Shown: positions 11,340-19,708 of the stretch, piece after piece
How the letters are laid out: each line of letters starts with the position of its first letter
How positions within the stretch are numbered: position 1 is the stretch's first letter
Source of the DNA: an uncultured Pseudomonadota bacterium
GTDB taxonomy: Bacteria > Pseudomonadota > Gammaproteobacteria > Steroidobacterales > Steroidobacteraceae
Assembly: GCA_903838705.1 (NCBI GenBank)
Contig: CAILZL010000036.1
Coordinates: 1 to 59,123 of the forward strand
Length of the DNA stretch: 59,123 nucleotides
Reading direction: 5' to 3'
Translations under genes and position numbers: made by a program
Notes under the pieces: model-generated
Seen by the model: only the letters and a program-made list of their open reading frames with translations
The model's database searches: none
What the model was told of the DNA's origin: nothing

Positions 11340-11357
11340 CGTTAACATACGGTAACG
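11340..11357. promoter_or_regulatory. Candidate operator upstream of the membrane regulator
   Basis: CGTTAACATACGGTAACG is an 18-bp imperfect palindrome with 5-bp perfect outer arms (CGTTA/TAACG). It lies about 60 bp upstream of the regulator start and 125 bp before the divergent membrane-protein gene. No factor is identified; autoregulation is an inference from position. Confidence 0.35.
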
Positions 11358-11482
11358 TGATGGAATATGTGGTTTACAGCTACAGCCCCATTACACAGCG
11401 CACCCCTGAAAAAACCGCTAACCTTTGCCTGTTACAAACATTGCTACGCTCAGATCCATACCAATTTCAACAGTAGTAAATC

Positions 11483-11971
11483 ATGCAAAGCCACTCAGCT
11501 ATGCGTTTCAAGGAAGCTACGGTCGTCACCTCTGTTTTGATACTGGTTGTGGCTGGTTGCTTATATTGGTTAGGTTACACTGATCTACTCACAATGGATC
11601 CCGCTAACGACTCCGGTGCAACACAAGGGTTTGCAATATTTGCGGGTGCGCTCATCGTTGCCCAATTTGTAACAGTATTTATTTTTCCTTTTGCGGGCCT
11701 CTCTCTGGATCAGCAAGCCTCATTTACATGGCGCAGGTGGACCCAACGTGTATTTGCCTCGACCGGCATTTTAAGCTTGGTCGCAGCCTCAATTGCTTTT
11801 TTAGCAATCGACGGAACTCTACTGGACATCCCAACAATAATCACCCTAGCCTTAATGTTCTTCGGTATCAGCATTATATTTCTGGTGCCCTTCGCATATT
11901 TTTGGAAATTTGTCGTTAATCGAAACTCTAGTCTTCGAATCAACACCAACACAAAAGGCATACCTGATTAG
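11483..11971 (+). CDS. Small four-helix membrane protein, unknown
   Basis: No family recognised. The 162-residue product has four hydrophobic segments (about 13-32, 50-72, 88-110 and 116-141) and a short basic cytoplasmic-like tail. ATG 11483 opens the frame; an in-frame ATG six codons later is an alternative. It is divergent from the membrane regulator, with the 204-bp gap between them holding the candidate operator. The codon usage is more A/T-rich than its neighbours, which could mean later acquisition. Confidence 0.65.
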   Translation: MQSHSAMRFKEATVVTSVLILVVAGCLYWLGYTDLLTMDPANDSGATQGFAIFAGALIVAQFVTVFIFPFAGLSLDQQASFTWRRWTQRVFASTGILSLVAASIAFLAIDGTLLDIPTIITLALMFFGISIIFLVPFAYFWKFVVNRNSSLRINTNTKGIPD

Positions 11972-12039
11972 CTGCTGATTAGAGCAAACCTTATCAACAA
12001 GCACGCAACCACTCCCTTCATTTCGATAAGTACTTCCAG

Positions 12040-12387
12040 ATGTACTACCTGCTCAAAGTGCTGATTTCCGCAGTCATCATCGCAACCGCATCAGAAATTG
12101 CAAAGCGCAACAGTGTGATCGCAGCCCTGATCACCTCGTTGCCGCTGACATCGTTGCTGGTATTTATCTGGATGAAGCTGGACGGTGCATCACCGGATCA
12201 GATCGCCGGGCTGTCGATTCAAATAGCAGGCTTTGTGGTTGCATCGTTGATTCTATTTATCGCGCTGTGGGCATTAATACGGATTCATTGCCCATTCTGG
12301 CTGAGCCTGCGCCTGTCGTGCGGCACCGCTTCTATTCTTTATCTTGCCTGCATGTCGCTACTCAGGAAATATGGTGCAGCTGATTGA
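12040..12387 (+). CDS. DUF3147-like inner-membrane protein
   Basis: The 115-residue protein is almost entirely hydrophobic with about four membrane segments. The N-terminal stretch (LLKVLISAVIIATASEIAKR) and the segment ALITSLPLTSLLVFIWMKLD resemble DUF3147 membrane proteins; their function is not known. It follows the preceding membrane protein on the same strand after 68 bases and may share its transcript. It converges on the metal-transport operon. Confidence 0.8.
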   Translation: MYYLLKVLISAVIIATASEIAKRNSVIAALITSLPLTSLLVFIWMKLDGASPDQIAGLSIQIAGFVVASLILFIALWALIRIHCPFWLSLRLSCGTASILYLACMSLLRKYGAAD

Positions 12388-12461
12388 TCGGAACAGCACA
12401 TGCTTTATAGCCACATGGAGGCAATTCGCTGCATCAAACCTCAGAGCAAGAACATATAGCC

Positions 12462-13433
12462 TCAGTGCGCGACATCCGCAGCAGCGAATCCGGCCAGCAG
12501 GTTATCCATATTGGCTCGCATCAGTGATTGATAGCCCAGCACTGGCAACGCGCCGCTACTGGCCGCAACACCCGGATCACCGGCATCCAGTACAACCAGC
12601 TGTGCTCCCGCCTTGGAAATTGCCGCCTTGATTTTCGCGTCCGGATCCCACTTGTGCACAACGAGATGAATACCATGACTCTTGAGATACGCCGTTAGCG
12701 CAGCGCAATCAGCATCAGTCCAGTTCACATCCTGCTTGATGAACCAGCCTTCTACATAGACGCCAAGATCGGAAAGCTGATAAACAAATTCATCGGCCAG
12801 AGAAAACACACGAGGATCAGGCAGCGCAGCGAATCGCGCACCATATTCCGCACTGGTCTGACGGGTTGATAGAGAGAATGATTTGAGGTTGGTCTGGATT
12901 CGCTGCGCGTCCTCAGGTGACAGACGCGCCAGATCTGCTGCCACCAGCTCTGCCATGCGTATGGCATTGGTAGAACTCAGCCAGATAAAACGTGACAGCC
13001 CCGCATCACTTTCCTCCACCTGCGTCGCCCACGGAACATTGCTCACTGGTTTGCGCATGACCCCCACACCCGCCTCAAGCGGGTTCCATGGAAATGAGGC
13101 ATCTATGTTGATAATACGAAGATTACGTGCGCGTGCTGCGGCATACAGCGGATCATCACGCCATAGCTTGCTGATGGTGACCACTGCTTCAGCCTGTTTG
13201 AATACCGCATCGTCAACACGAGTCAGCGAAAACGCCAGGCTTTCCATTACTGCACCCTGTGGTGGTACGTTGACTACTCGAATCTGTGTACCAGCCGCCA
13301 ATACCGATGTGATTGAATAGGTTGCCTGCAACGCCGTCAGCACGAGATGGCCGCCCGCGTTCTGCGCACCAGCCGTACCCAGTGTGCCCAGCAAGATCAT
13401 CATGAATGTGGCAAGCCGCCTGAGTCGCATCAT
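12462..13433 (-). CDS. Second ZnuA-like binding protein with degenerate metal site
   Basis: A 323-residue secreted protein (signal peptide about 1-23) with the overall pattern of cluster A-I metal-binding proteins of ABC importers: a beta strand with an early loop, a long central helix, and a C-terminal lobe (VHKWDPDAKIK, LVVLDAGDP). The ligand histidines expected in the family are not evident. The first-ligand loop reads ALQATYS, and the NPH motifs of the first binding protein are missing. It is the last gene of the importer operon, 2 bases after the permease gene. It may carry another ligand or serve as an accessory protein. Confidence 0.7.
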   Translation of the reverse strand: MMRLRRLATFMMILLGTLGTAGAQNAGGHLVLTALQATYSITSVLAAGTQIRVVNVPPQGAVMESLAFSLTRVDDAVFKQAEAVVTISKLWRDDPLYAAARARNLRIINIDASFPWNPLEAGVGVMRKPVSNVPWATQVEESDAGLSRFIWLSSTNAIRMAELVAADLARLSPEDAQRIQTNLKSFSLSTRQTSAEYGARFAALPDPRVFSLADEFVYQLSDLGVYVEGWFIKQDVNWTDADCAALTAYLKSHGIHLVVHKWDPDAKIKAAISKAGAQLVVLDAGDPGVAASSGALPVLGYQSLMRANMDNLLAGFAAADVAH

Positions 13434-13435
13434 GA

Positions 13436-14341
13436 CTACACCCCCGTTGCGCGAAAGCGTGACATCGTTGTACGCATGATTGTTGTTACCACGAACACCA
13501 GCGCCGCCACGAGCACGATTGCGCCGCCCGTAGGCACCGGTAGTCCAAGCTGCATCGGCAACAGCACTCCGAGAATGCAGGACAGAGTGGCGATAATCAT
13601 GCTGCCTGCAACAAATCCACCCAGTGTGCGACTGAGATTACGGGCTGCCGCAGCCGGGATCAGCAGCAGCGCTTCAACCAGCACTGCGCCAATGATCTTG
13701 AGGCAGGCCACGGTAACAATCGTCACCAGTATGACGAAGATATATTCAAGCAATCTCACTCTCGCACCACGCGCATGGGCAAGACTCGGATTCAGGCTGG
13801 ACAGCAGCATCTGGTTGTAAAGCGGCAACACAACCACGGCAGAGATCAGGGTTACCACCAGCAGAATATTCATGTCAGTGTAGTCAACGGCGAGAATCGA
13901 ACCGAACAATACGCTTTCCATTACATGCGTATTGATCTTGGCGGATACATACAGCAGCAATGAGGCGCCGAAGGCCAGCGAGATCGACAGGAACACACCG
14001 ATCAGCGAGTCGTTTGACAGGTTGGTGCGGTATTGCGTGTACTTGAGGGCAATGCCGAACAGAATACAGAAGCTGAACATTGATACATACGGCGAGGTGT
14101 ATGACTCGCCCAACAGAATACCAATGGCAACACCTGTCAGCGCGGCATTACCTACAGCCTGGCTGAAGAACGCCATACGCTTGACCACAATCATGGTTCC
14201 CAATGCACCCAGCAGGGGACCGATCAGGAACGTACACAGCAAAGCATTGATGACAAATTGATAAGTAAATGCCTGAGGCAGGGAGCCGCTGGCAGCCATC
14301 CCCTGCAATGCCACTCTGATGGCTTCGTAAATTGCGTTCAT
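13436..14341 (-). CDS. znuB: Metal ABC transporter permease (ZnuB-like)
   Basis: Inner-membrane permease of the ABC-3 family for Zn/Mn-type divalent metals. It is 301 residues long with about eight to nine membrane helices, longer at the N terminus than E. coli ZnuB. Family features include MIVVKRMAFFSQAVGNAALTG and the later loop SLNPSLAHARGARV. The gene overlaps the ATPase gene by 4 bases (ATGA), as in coupled subunits. Zinc as substrate is inferred from family and operon context, not proven. Confidence 0.88.
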   Translation of the reverse strand: MNAIYEAIRVALQGMAASGSLPQAFTYQFVINALLCTFLIGPLLGALGTMIVVKRMAFFSQAVGNAALTGVAIGILLGESYTSPYVSMFSFCILFGIALKYTQYRTNLSNDSLIGVFLSISLAFGASLLLYVSAKINTHVMESVLFGSILAVDYTDMNILLVVTLISAVVVLPLYNQMLLSSLNPSLAHARGARVRLLEYIFVILVTIVTVACLKIIGAVLVEALLLIPAAAARNLSRTLGGFVAGSMIIATLSCILGVLLPMQLGLPVPTGGAIVLVAALVFVVTTIMRTTMSRFRATGV

Positions 14342-15027
14342 GACACCATCGCTTTGGGCTCTGCCCAGGTCAAAACTTCAGACGGCACACCATGGAAAAT
14401 AACCTTGCGGTTGATGCCCGTGACCGAATGGGCCAGCCTGCGAACCTGATCCCAGTCATGATTGATCCATACCACTGTCACGCCTTTGGCGTTCAACTCC
14501 AGCACCACTTCTTCCACAATGCGCGCGCCCGGCTCATCAATATTGGCGCAGGGTTCATCAAGCACCAGCAAGGATGGCAATGGCTCGAGTGCCTGTGCGA
14601 ACAAGACCCGCTGGCGCTCGCCACCCGACAAGCCACCGAATGGCCGTTGCTCTTTTTCCAGCGCGCCCATCCGTCGCAATGCCGCTTCAACCCCCGCACG
14701 ATGCGTGCGTGAAGCACCCAGAAATGCAGGTTTCCGCTGGGTCAGCAACGCCATGACGTCACGTACCGTCATCGGCACATTGCGATCAAAGTCGAGCACC
14801 TGCGGGACATATCCGACCGGACCATGCTGTTCGCCTTCCAGACGTATCTGGCCGGCATGCGGCATCTGGCCGAGTAATGAACGGATCAGTGAGGTCTTGC
14901 CTCCCCCATTCGCTCCCACAATGCAATGCAAAGCGCCCGGTTCGATGCGAAAACTTACATTGTCGAGAATGCGTGTGCCGCCCAGCTCCAGCGTCACCTT
15001 GTCAAATACTATGGCAGGACCGGGCAT
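14338..15027 (-). CDS. znuC: Metal ABC transporter ATPase (ZnuC-like)
   Basis: Cytoplasmic ATPase subunit that powers the importer. In 229 residues it shows Walker A (GANGGGKTS, about 38), the Q-loop (VPQVLDFD), the ABC signature (LSGGERQR, about 136) and Walker B (LLVLDEPCANID, about 157). It lies 2 bases after the first binding-protein gene and overlaps the permease gene by 4 bases. Confidence 0.92.
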   Translation of the reverse strand: MPGPAIVFDKVTLELGGTRILDNVSFRIEPGALHCIVGANGGGKTSLIRSLLGQMPHAGQIRLEGEQHGPVGYVPQVLDFDRNVPMTVRDVMALLTQRKPAFLGASRTHRAGVEAALRRMGALEKEQRPFGGLSGGERQRVLFAQALEPLPSLLVLDEPCANIDEPGARIVEEVVLELNAKGVTVVWINHDWDQVRRLAHSVTGINRKVIFHGVPSEVLTWAEPKAMVS

Positions 15028-15029
15028 GA

Positions 15030-15989
15030 TCAGTTTCCCTTCGGGTTATGAGCGGTGTATTCAATGGCCTCAGCCAACGTATCAAGATTTTCACGCATCT
15101 CGACTTCAAACTTGTCTGCGGTATAAGGACCGCCAGTAATATGCGATAGCGAGTACATCTTGACTCCGGTTGCCGTTTCAATCGGCTTCGCCAGACCGTT
15201 AGCAAAATATTTTTCTGCAAACAGCACCCGGACATTGGCCTTCTTGATCTCATCAATGGTGTTGGCCAGCTGTCGTGCAGTCGGCGTGACACCATGCCGT
15301 GGCTCAATGACTGCGGAAATACTCAGTCCGAATTCCTGCATCAGATAGTCATAGCCTGCATGCATGGTGGCGCAGCGGAACGAACTCAGATCGAGCTTGG
15401 CAAAGCGGGTCATGAAATCAGCGCGCAGTCGCCTGATCCGGGTAGCATAGGCAGTAGCATTGCTACGGTAATAGCCGGCATTGGCGGGATCGAGCTCACC
15501 CAGTCGTCGCGCGATCTCGAACACCTGCTGGATGGCAGCAGTGGTTGAAACAAAGGTATGCGGATTCACCACCTTCGCGTTGCCCTGATCGCCATTGATA
15601 GGTATCAGCGCAACAGATGCGTTTGCATAAATAAGTGGCAATGTTCCTTTCCGCCCGGCTGCCTTGATAATTTCAAATGCCCATTCATCGTGGCCGATCC
15701 CGTTCACCACCAGCGCATCCATTGTCATCGCACGCTTCATGTCATTCGGCTGCGGCTGATAATTATGTGGATTTGACTCCGCATCGATTAGTGGTATGAC
15801 TTCAGCCCTGTCACCAACGATGTTGGCAACGAAGCTGTAATAGGGATGCAGCGTGATCCCTACCTTCATCTTGCCTTTGAACTTGGCAGCAGCCGCATCA
15901 GCCGCGATCGCATTACTTTGCGGCACCAGACCGATCAGCACCACGGCCAGCAAAGCCGACAGCACTCCAGTGAATTTTCTACTGAACAT
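15030..15989 (-). CDS. znuA: Metal ABC transporter substrate-binding protein (ZnuA-like)
   Basis: Periplasmic binding protein that delivers a divalent metal, probably zinc, to the permease. The 319-residue protein has a signal peptide (about 1-29). Candidate ligand histidines occur in the expected places: TLHPYYSF (His48), SNPHNYQ (about 76), NPHTFVS (about 142) and MHAGYDY (about 208). The His-rich loop of E. coli ZnuA is absent. Its start overlaps the end of the DUF6162-like gene by 11 bases. Confidence 0.9.
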   Translation of the reverse strand: MFSRKFTGVLSALLAVVLIGLVPQSNAIAADAAAAKFKGKMKVGITLHPYYSFVANIVGDRAEVIPLIDAESNPHNYQPQPNDMKRAMTMDALVVNGIGHDEWAFEIIKAAGRKGTLPLIYANASVALIPINGDQGNAKVVNPHTFVSTTAAIQQVFEIARRLGELDPANAGYYRSNATAYATRIRRLRADFMTRFAKLDLSSFRCATMHAGYDYLMQEFGLSISAVIEPRHGVTPTARQLANTIDEIKKANVRVLFAEKYFANGLAKPIETATGVKMYSLSHITGGPYTADKFEVEMRENLDTLAEAIEYTAHNPKGN

Positions 15990-16713
15990 TATCTTTACCT
16001 TTCACGCGCTCAACTTCGCTCGCGCCATTGTAGGGGATGATCTGCCGCCAGCCGCGGGCCACCAGTCCTTCCGGTTTGAGAATGTCCGGGAAGGGTGCAT
16101 TCGGATTCTTGTGTATCCACAGAGTGGCCTGATTGATCCAGTAAACGCCACTGTGTGCATGACCGATAACAATCAGGTAAGCACTTTGTCCGGGCGCGGT
16201 GCCACCTGATCCATAGTAACTGGCAGTGCCCTGCCCGAGGGTACCTTGATAGACGGCATTCGGCGCAACAAACGCGGCGAGTCCGTTATTTGTTTTGGAT
16301 GGCGGCGGCGGTCCGACTGCGGCCGTACTGTTGGCACCGGGCATGATGACCTTCCATTTCACTTCACCATTTGTTTTCCAGAAATTATCTTCATAAAAAG
16401 GCGGCAACAAGGTTGACTGCAGATCTGTAATGCTGGGCCATGTACCTGTGTCATTGTTGGACCAGATAATCTCATCCGCGGCTGGCAGCAATGCGCTATG
16501 AATTGCCTGATCGACCGGACTCAGCCCATCAAAGGAGCTGACCTGCCAGCTGAGCAAGGGTGGCGGGCCTTCATTTTTTGGCTTGAGAAGCACATAGCCA
16601 ACAGTACTGGCAACAAGCAGAAAGGTCGCCAGAAAAAACACAACGCTCTCAAGCCGCCCTGATAAGGGCAGAATGATGCGAACCTGAGGCATGGAAGAAG
16701 TTGCAGTGTTCAT
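15979..16713 (-). CDS. DUF6162-like membrane-anchored protein of the metal operon
   Basis: Function unknown. The 244-residue protein has one N-terminal membrane segment (about 21-43) and a periplasmic domain. Its end (TLWIHKNPNAPFPDILKPEG, then GWRQI) resembles DUF6162 proteins that sit beside zinc ABC importers in other gammaproteobacteria. The frame runs on upstream to 16824, but ATG 16713 is chosen because it follows the DUF4198 stop codon by 8 bases and opens just before the membrane segment. A single His and several Asp/Glu near the C terminus could touch metal; this is inference only. Confidence 0.7.
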   Translation of the reverse strand: MNTATSSMPQVRIILPLSGRLESVVFFLATFLLVASTVGYVLLKPKNEGPPPLLSWQVSSFDGLSPVDQAIHSALLPAADEIIWSNNDTGTWPSITDLQSTLLPPFYEDNFWKTNGEVKWKVIMPGANSTAAVGPPPPSKTNNGLAAFVAPNAVYQGTLGQGTASYYGSGGTAPGQSAYLIVIGHAHSGVYWINQATLWIHKNPNAPFPDILKPEGLVARGWRQIIPYNGASEVERVKGKDNVQ

Positions 16714-16721
16714 GATTTCGG

Positions 16722-17564
16722 TTAATGCATGTCCTTGGCCTGAATCCAGAGCACTGCATCCTGCGACAGAGGTTTGCCCATGTGTTTCGTCACCGGGCCG
16801 ACATGCAAGGCACAGACACCCCACCAGCCGGCACGTGACAGACCCAGTGCAAAGGTGCCATTGGCATCAGCTTTGATACTCATGTTGCCATAGGCAGGAT
16901 GCGGTGCGGTTACGGCTCCATTCACTGCGAAAGACTTGCCAGCCAGATCAGGCGCATGATTGACGTACTCGATTTCAATTTCAGCGAAGGGCACATGTTT
17001 GCCTTTCGAAAGCACAATGCCGCGAAACACACCGCCCACCCAATTAGCGTAAGGCTTGTTGAGCGGCTGGATTTCAGCAGGTAATCCCTGCGGCTCTGCC
17101 CAGTTGCCTGGCACACCGCCCACATTCATGACCAGCTTGGTGAACTGCTGAATGTACTTGTCCTCTTCCTTCTCAAGATAGGGCTCGGGCTCAAGGATGA
17201 ACACATAATCACCCTGCGAGCGCATTACTTCACGAGGAATGACCGCCTGATACGCAGCGGCCCGGGTGCCCACACCCTGCCATTCGATAGGTTGCAGATA
17301 CTTCTTGAGATCTGTCAGTACCGGCCTGGCCTCATCGCCGCGCTGACTGACCACCCGGAATGAGCGCGGTTCACCCATAACCATGGTCGGACCACCGGCG
17401 AAAGGATGGGTAAACACCAGGCCCATTGAAACGGCGGCACCTCGCTCAAGCGCCGACTCTTCAACATACAGCATCTGGAAATGGGCCGAAACAGGAAACG
17501 AAATCGCAAGCATCAACACAAAGAGTCCATGTGTTGAAAAGCGGGAGAAACGGCTCATGCTCAT
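16722..17564 (-). CDS. DUF4198 secreted protein (metal-uptake accessory)
   Basis: DUF4198 proteins, related to the NikM/CbiM accessory modules, are exported proteins found with nickel, cobalt and zinc importers. The 280-residue protein has a signal peptide predicted to be cut after VSA at about residue 27, so the mature chain would begin with His (HFQMLYVEE). The middle contains FTHPFAGGP and a Gly-rich beta-sandwich-like C-terminal half (GTFALGLSRAGWWGVCALH). It is the second gene of the operon. Confidence 0.85.
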   Translation of the reverse strand: MSMSRFSRFSTHGLFVLMLAISFPVSAHFQMLYVEESALERGAAVSMGLVFTHPFAGGPTMVMGEPRSFRVVSQRGDEARPVLTDLKKYLQPIEWQGVGTRAAAYQAVIPREVMRSQGDYVFILEPEPYLEKEEDKYIQQFTKLVMNVGGVPGNWAEPQGLPAEIQPLNKPYANWVGGVFRGIVLSKGKHVPFAEIEIEYVNHAPDLAGKSFAVNGAVTAPHPAYGNMSIKADANGTFALGLSRAGWWGVCALHVGPVTKHMGKPLSQDAVLWIQAKDMH

Positions 17565-17641
17565 CTTTTAGTTATCCTCTGCACACTATTCTGACCAGGC
17601 ACAGCTATACAGTTGCAACAACCCCGGTCATTACAGAATTT

Positions 17642-17956
17642 TTATGAAATTTGTGCGCTATACATGGTCACTTCGTGACCCTCACCACCCTCAAACAGGA
17701 CGTGATAGTCACCGGCGGGCGGCTTGAACAGGAATGTACCGGTCTTGTCGAGCACGCCCTGCAACAGGAGCTTATTACTGGCATCAAGCACGAAGATTTT
17801 CTTGCCCTCTGCCGTTGTACCGTCTGAAAAGCCTGCCTCGCACTTGATCTGGTCACCTTCGACGTAGCAATCAAGCAATGGCGCGTGCGCAAACGCAGCC
17901 ACTCCTGCCACATAGAGCGGCAGTGATAGCAAGAGTGCAATTGCTCGAATTTTCAT
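17642..17956 (-). CDS. Small secreted protein, first gene of the metal operon
   Basis: A 104-residue exported protein (signal peptide about 1-22; predicted mature start HAPLLDCYVEG, again an N-terminal His). The two cysteines (LDCYVEGDQIKCEAGF) and the beta-rich remainder resemble the small Ig-like/NikL-like companions of metal importers. GGAG lies 5 bases before the ATG. It is followed after 77 bases by DUF4198. Binding or relay of metal in the periplasm is inferred from context. Confidence 0.7.
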   Translation of the reverse strand: MKIRAIALLLSLPLYVAGVAAFAHAPLLDCYVEGDQIKCEAGFSDGTTAEGKKIFVLDASNKLLLQGVLDKTGTFLFKPPAGDYHVLFEGGEGHEVTMYSAQIS

Positions 17957-18140
17957 CTTGTCTCCACGATTCCCGGGCTTTCCAACCAGTCTTAATCAAC
18001 AGCAATGAGGTATCTGAGCACCGAGAAGTACAGCGCTCCACTCACTCCTTGATGGTGCAGTGTCTTTCTGATCCAGATGTAGCTCATGATGTGCCAGACA
18101 GCTAAGGAGTCAAGTAAAGAACTGTTTCCAGATGCGTTTA

Positions 18141-18166
18141 TTAACGCTAATTAACGTGTATTAACG
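18141..18166. repeat. Three TTAACG direct repeats at 10-bp period
   Basis: TTAACG starts at 18141, 18151 and 18161, exactly one helical turn apart, so all copies face the same side of DNA. The intervening four bases differ (CTAA, GTGA-like), so this is not a simple duplication. The array sits about 190-210 bp upstream of the metal operon. Iterons of this kind are usually binding sites for a cooperative regulator; which one is unknown. Confidence 0.6.
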
Positions 18167-18326
18167 CCATGCAAATGGCGGGTTACAGGGGCAACCAGAT
18201 CATTCGTACAGCAGCGCATCCATCTTCAATGAGGACCAATACCGCCTAGGTAGTTATACGGAGTTAAATAATAATTGGAATTACAACTGGCCTGCTGAAT
18301 GGCCGCTCAACCTGGTGCCGACCTGA
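18165..18326 (+). pseudogene. Possible C-terminal remnant of a lost gene
   Basis: A stop-free frame with no start codon encodes 53 residues that end NWPAEWPLNLVPT and include NEDQYRLGSYTELNNNWNYN. The composition looks like a real protein end rather than noise, but I recognise no family. It starts after an in-frame TAA, so it cannot be a complete gene. Confidence 0.25.
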
Positions 18327-18387
18327 ACACGCAACACAGCCCTGGACTCAGCCAGAGCCACAGCCGAAGGAATAACACCCTAACGGC

Positions 18388-19125
18388 TTATCTGGACGGG
18401 GTATCAGAATGCATCCGCTGCTTGCCCTGCTCGTCCGTGTAATAGCGGTTATCCTCACACACATATTCGAGCATCTGGTAATCCGGTAAGCGGCGATAGC
18501 TCACCGTGTAGGTATAGGGCTTTTCCAGCACCACCGGGTCTTCAATCGTGACTTCATCGCGTAAAAACCCGTTTGCCGCAAAGTAGATCTTCTCCCTGAT
18601 ACGCATATCCTTTGAATGCGGGGTGTTACGGTACAGCACCTCCTGCTTGACCCCTATGGTGTCCGCGATCAGTGCACCTGCATCCCAGTGACCGACTGAA
18701 CTACCGAAGAAACTTGGCTCGACATCATCCACGCTCTTCTGCTGCTTATCGAGATAGATGCGACGCACCTGGGTATAAGCCTCCTGGATGATCGTCACCT
18801 GCCCCTTGCTCTGCAGTATCTCCATCGGAAACGGTCCGCCCATCATGCCCGGCATGCCATCCCCCAGGCATCGTTGCGTGGTCGTCGAAAGCGGTTCACC
18901 CTTTGAGTTAGCTTCGCTCACAGCTTGCGTAAGTGCCTGCTTCTCTTTCAGGTAGGGCGGCTTGAGCTGAGCCTGACCGGCGGCAGGAGCTGTGGTATCC
19001 CTGACTGCCTCCCAAACACCTGTGATATCCGGAATGGGCTGCACGGCCTTTTGTGCGCTCGCACACAATGGCGCGACTACAACCAGACCGAGAGTCAATG
19101 CGATGAACTTGTTCATCTTCATCAT
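18388..19125 (-). CDS. Secreted protein of unknown function (245 aa)
   Basis: Not a family I can name. A signal peptide (about 1-24) is followed by PIPDITGVWEA, a start seen in exported proteins that occur beside DUF6152 genes. The middle reads CLGDGMPGMMGGPFPMEIL and the rest looks like a beta-barrel fold (lipocalin-like repeats such as VGHWDAGALIADTIG). Three ATGs lie close together at the start; the first is given. The DUF6152 gene ends 21 bases upstream on the same strand, so the two probably form one transcript. Confidence 0.7.
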   Translation of the reverse strand: MMKMNKFIALTLGLVVVAPLCASAQKAVQPIPDITGVWEAVRDTTAPAAGQAQLKPPYLKEKQALTQAVSEANSKGEPLSTTTQRCLGDGMPGMMGGPFPMEILQSKGQVTIIQEAYTQVRRIYLDKQQKSVDDVEPSFFGSSVGHWDAGALIADTIGVKQEVLYRNTPHSKDMRIREKIYFAANGFLRDEVTIEDPVVLEKPYTYTVSYRRLPDYQMLEYVCEDNRYYTDEQGKQRMHSDTPSR

Positions 19126-19146
19126 GAAAATTCTACCGGAGGAATA

Positions 19147-19557
19147 TCACGGGGTTCGCTTGAAAGTGTAGCCGGCCGGGATTGGCATGTCTCGCTTATC
19201 ACCATTCGCAAAAGTAACTTCAAGCAACAAACCGACCCGCTCATCATTGAATGATGGCGCAGCTACCGCCGTGACCTGATCTCCCGCCTTGATCATGCTG
19301 GAACGCCACCCGCCCCTGATCATGATATTGATGCTGGTTCCCTCCAGAACGAAATGCTGAATTGCACCGGCAGCATCCCTTGAATCAATCTCCAGATAGG
19401 CATGCGGATTAGTCCACTGCCATTTGGTAACAACGCCTTTCACAGTGACAGATCGGGAGCTGTCATACACAGCAAATGAATGATGAGCCTGTGTAGAGCC
19501 AGCTATAACAAGCCCAAGTATCAAGGTTACCGGTCGAATCAACCTGCGAAGCAACAT
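19147..19557 (-). CDS. DUF6152 family secreted protein
   Basis: A 136-residue exported protein. After a signal peptide (cut near TQA) it begins HHSFAVYDSSRSVTVKG, then WQWTNPHAYLEID, the DUF6152 hallmark; function unknown. ATG 19557 is preferred to the upstream frame opening because the signal peptide begins there. It shares the pattern TNPHxxxxI/M with the longer DUF6152 protein at 54917-55960, so the genome carries paralogues. Confidence 0.75.
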   Translation of the reverse strand: MLLRRLIRPVTLILGLVIAGSTQAHHSFAVYDSSRSVTVKGVVTKWQWTNPHAYLEIDSRDAAGAIQHFVLEGTSINIMIRGGWRSSMIKAGDQVTAVAAPSFNDERVGLLLEVTFANGDKRDMPIPAGYTFKRTP

Positions 19558-19708
19558 GGCTGTATCCCGCAAAGCACACTGGTTTAAACGCAGTCGTACA
19601 ATATGCCCGTACGTCAGGTTAATCAATGAATTGGAATACAGCTACCCGTGTGTCTTTATATCGGGGAACCAGCGCACCTGCAAAGAAACGTCAAGCACGC
19701 ATTATCAA

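Larger units (their letters stand above)
17957..18387. other. 430-bp gap upstream of the metal operon
   Basis: It lies between the start of the metal operon (left) and the 3' end of the next gene (right). It must hold the operon promoter. I see no clear Zur palindrome. It does contain three TTAACG repeats at 10-bp steps (18141-18166), the hairpin CGCCAT/ATGGCG at 18167-18182, and a short open stretch at 18165-18326 that may be the tail of a lost gene. Confidence 0.6.

Noticed and set aside
14462-15139. A 225-codon frame opposite the metal ABC ATPase gene
   Set aside because: It is a long shadow frame; the opposite strand has full ABC ATPase motifs and its residue make-up is not protein-like.
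18180-18185. Another GTAACC on the minus strand upstream of the metal operon
   Set aside because: At 16-base spacing the -10 position reads TTAA rather than CGTA, so it does not fit the twin ECF promoters.
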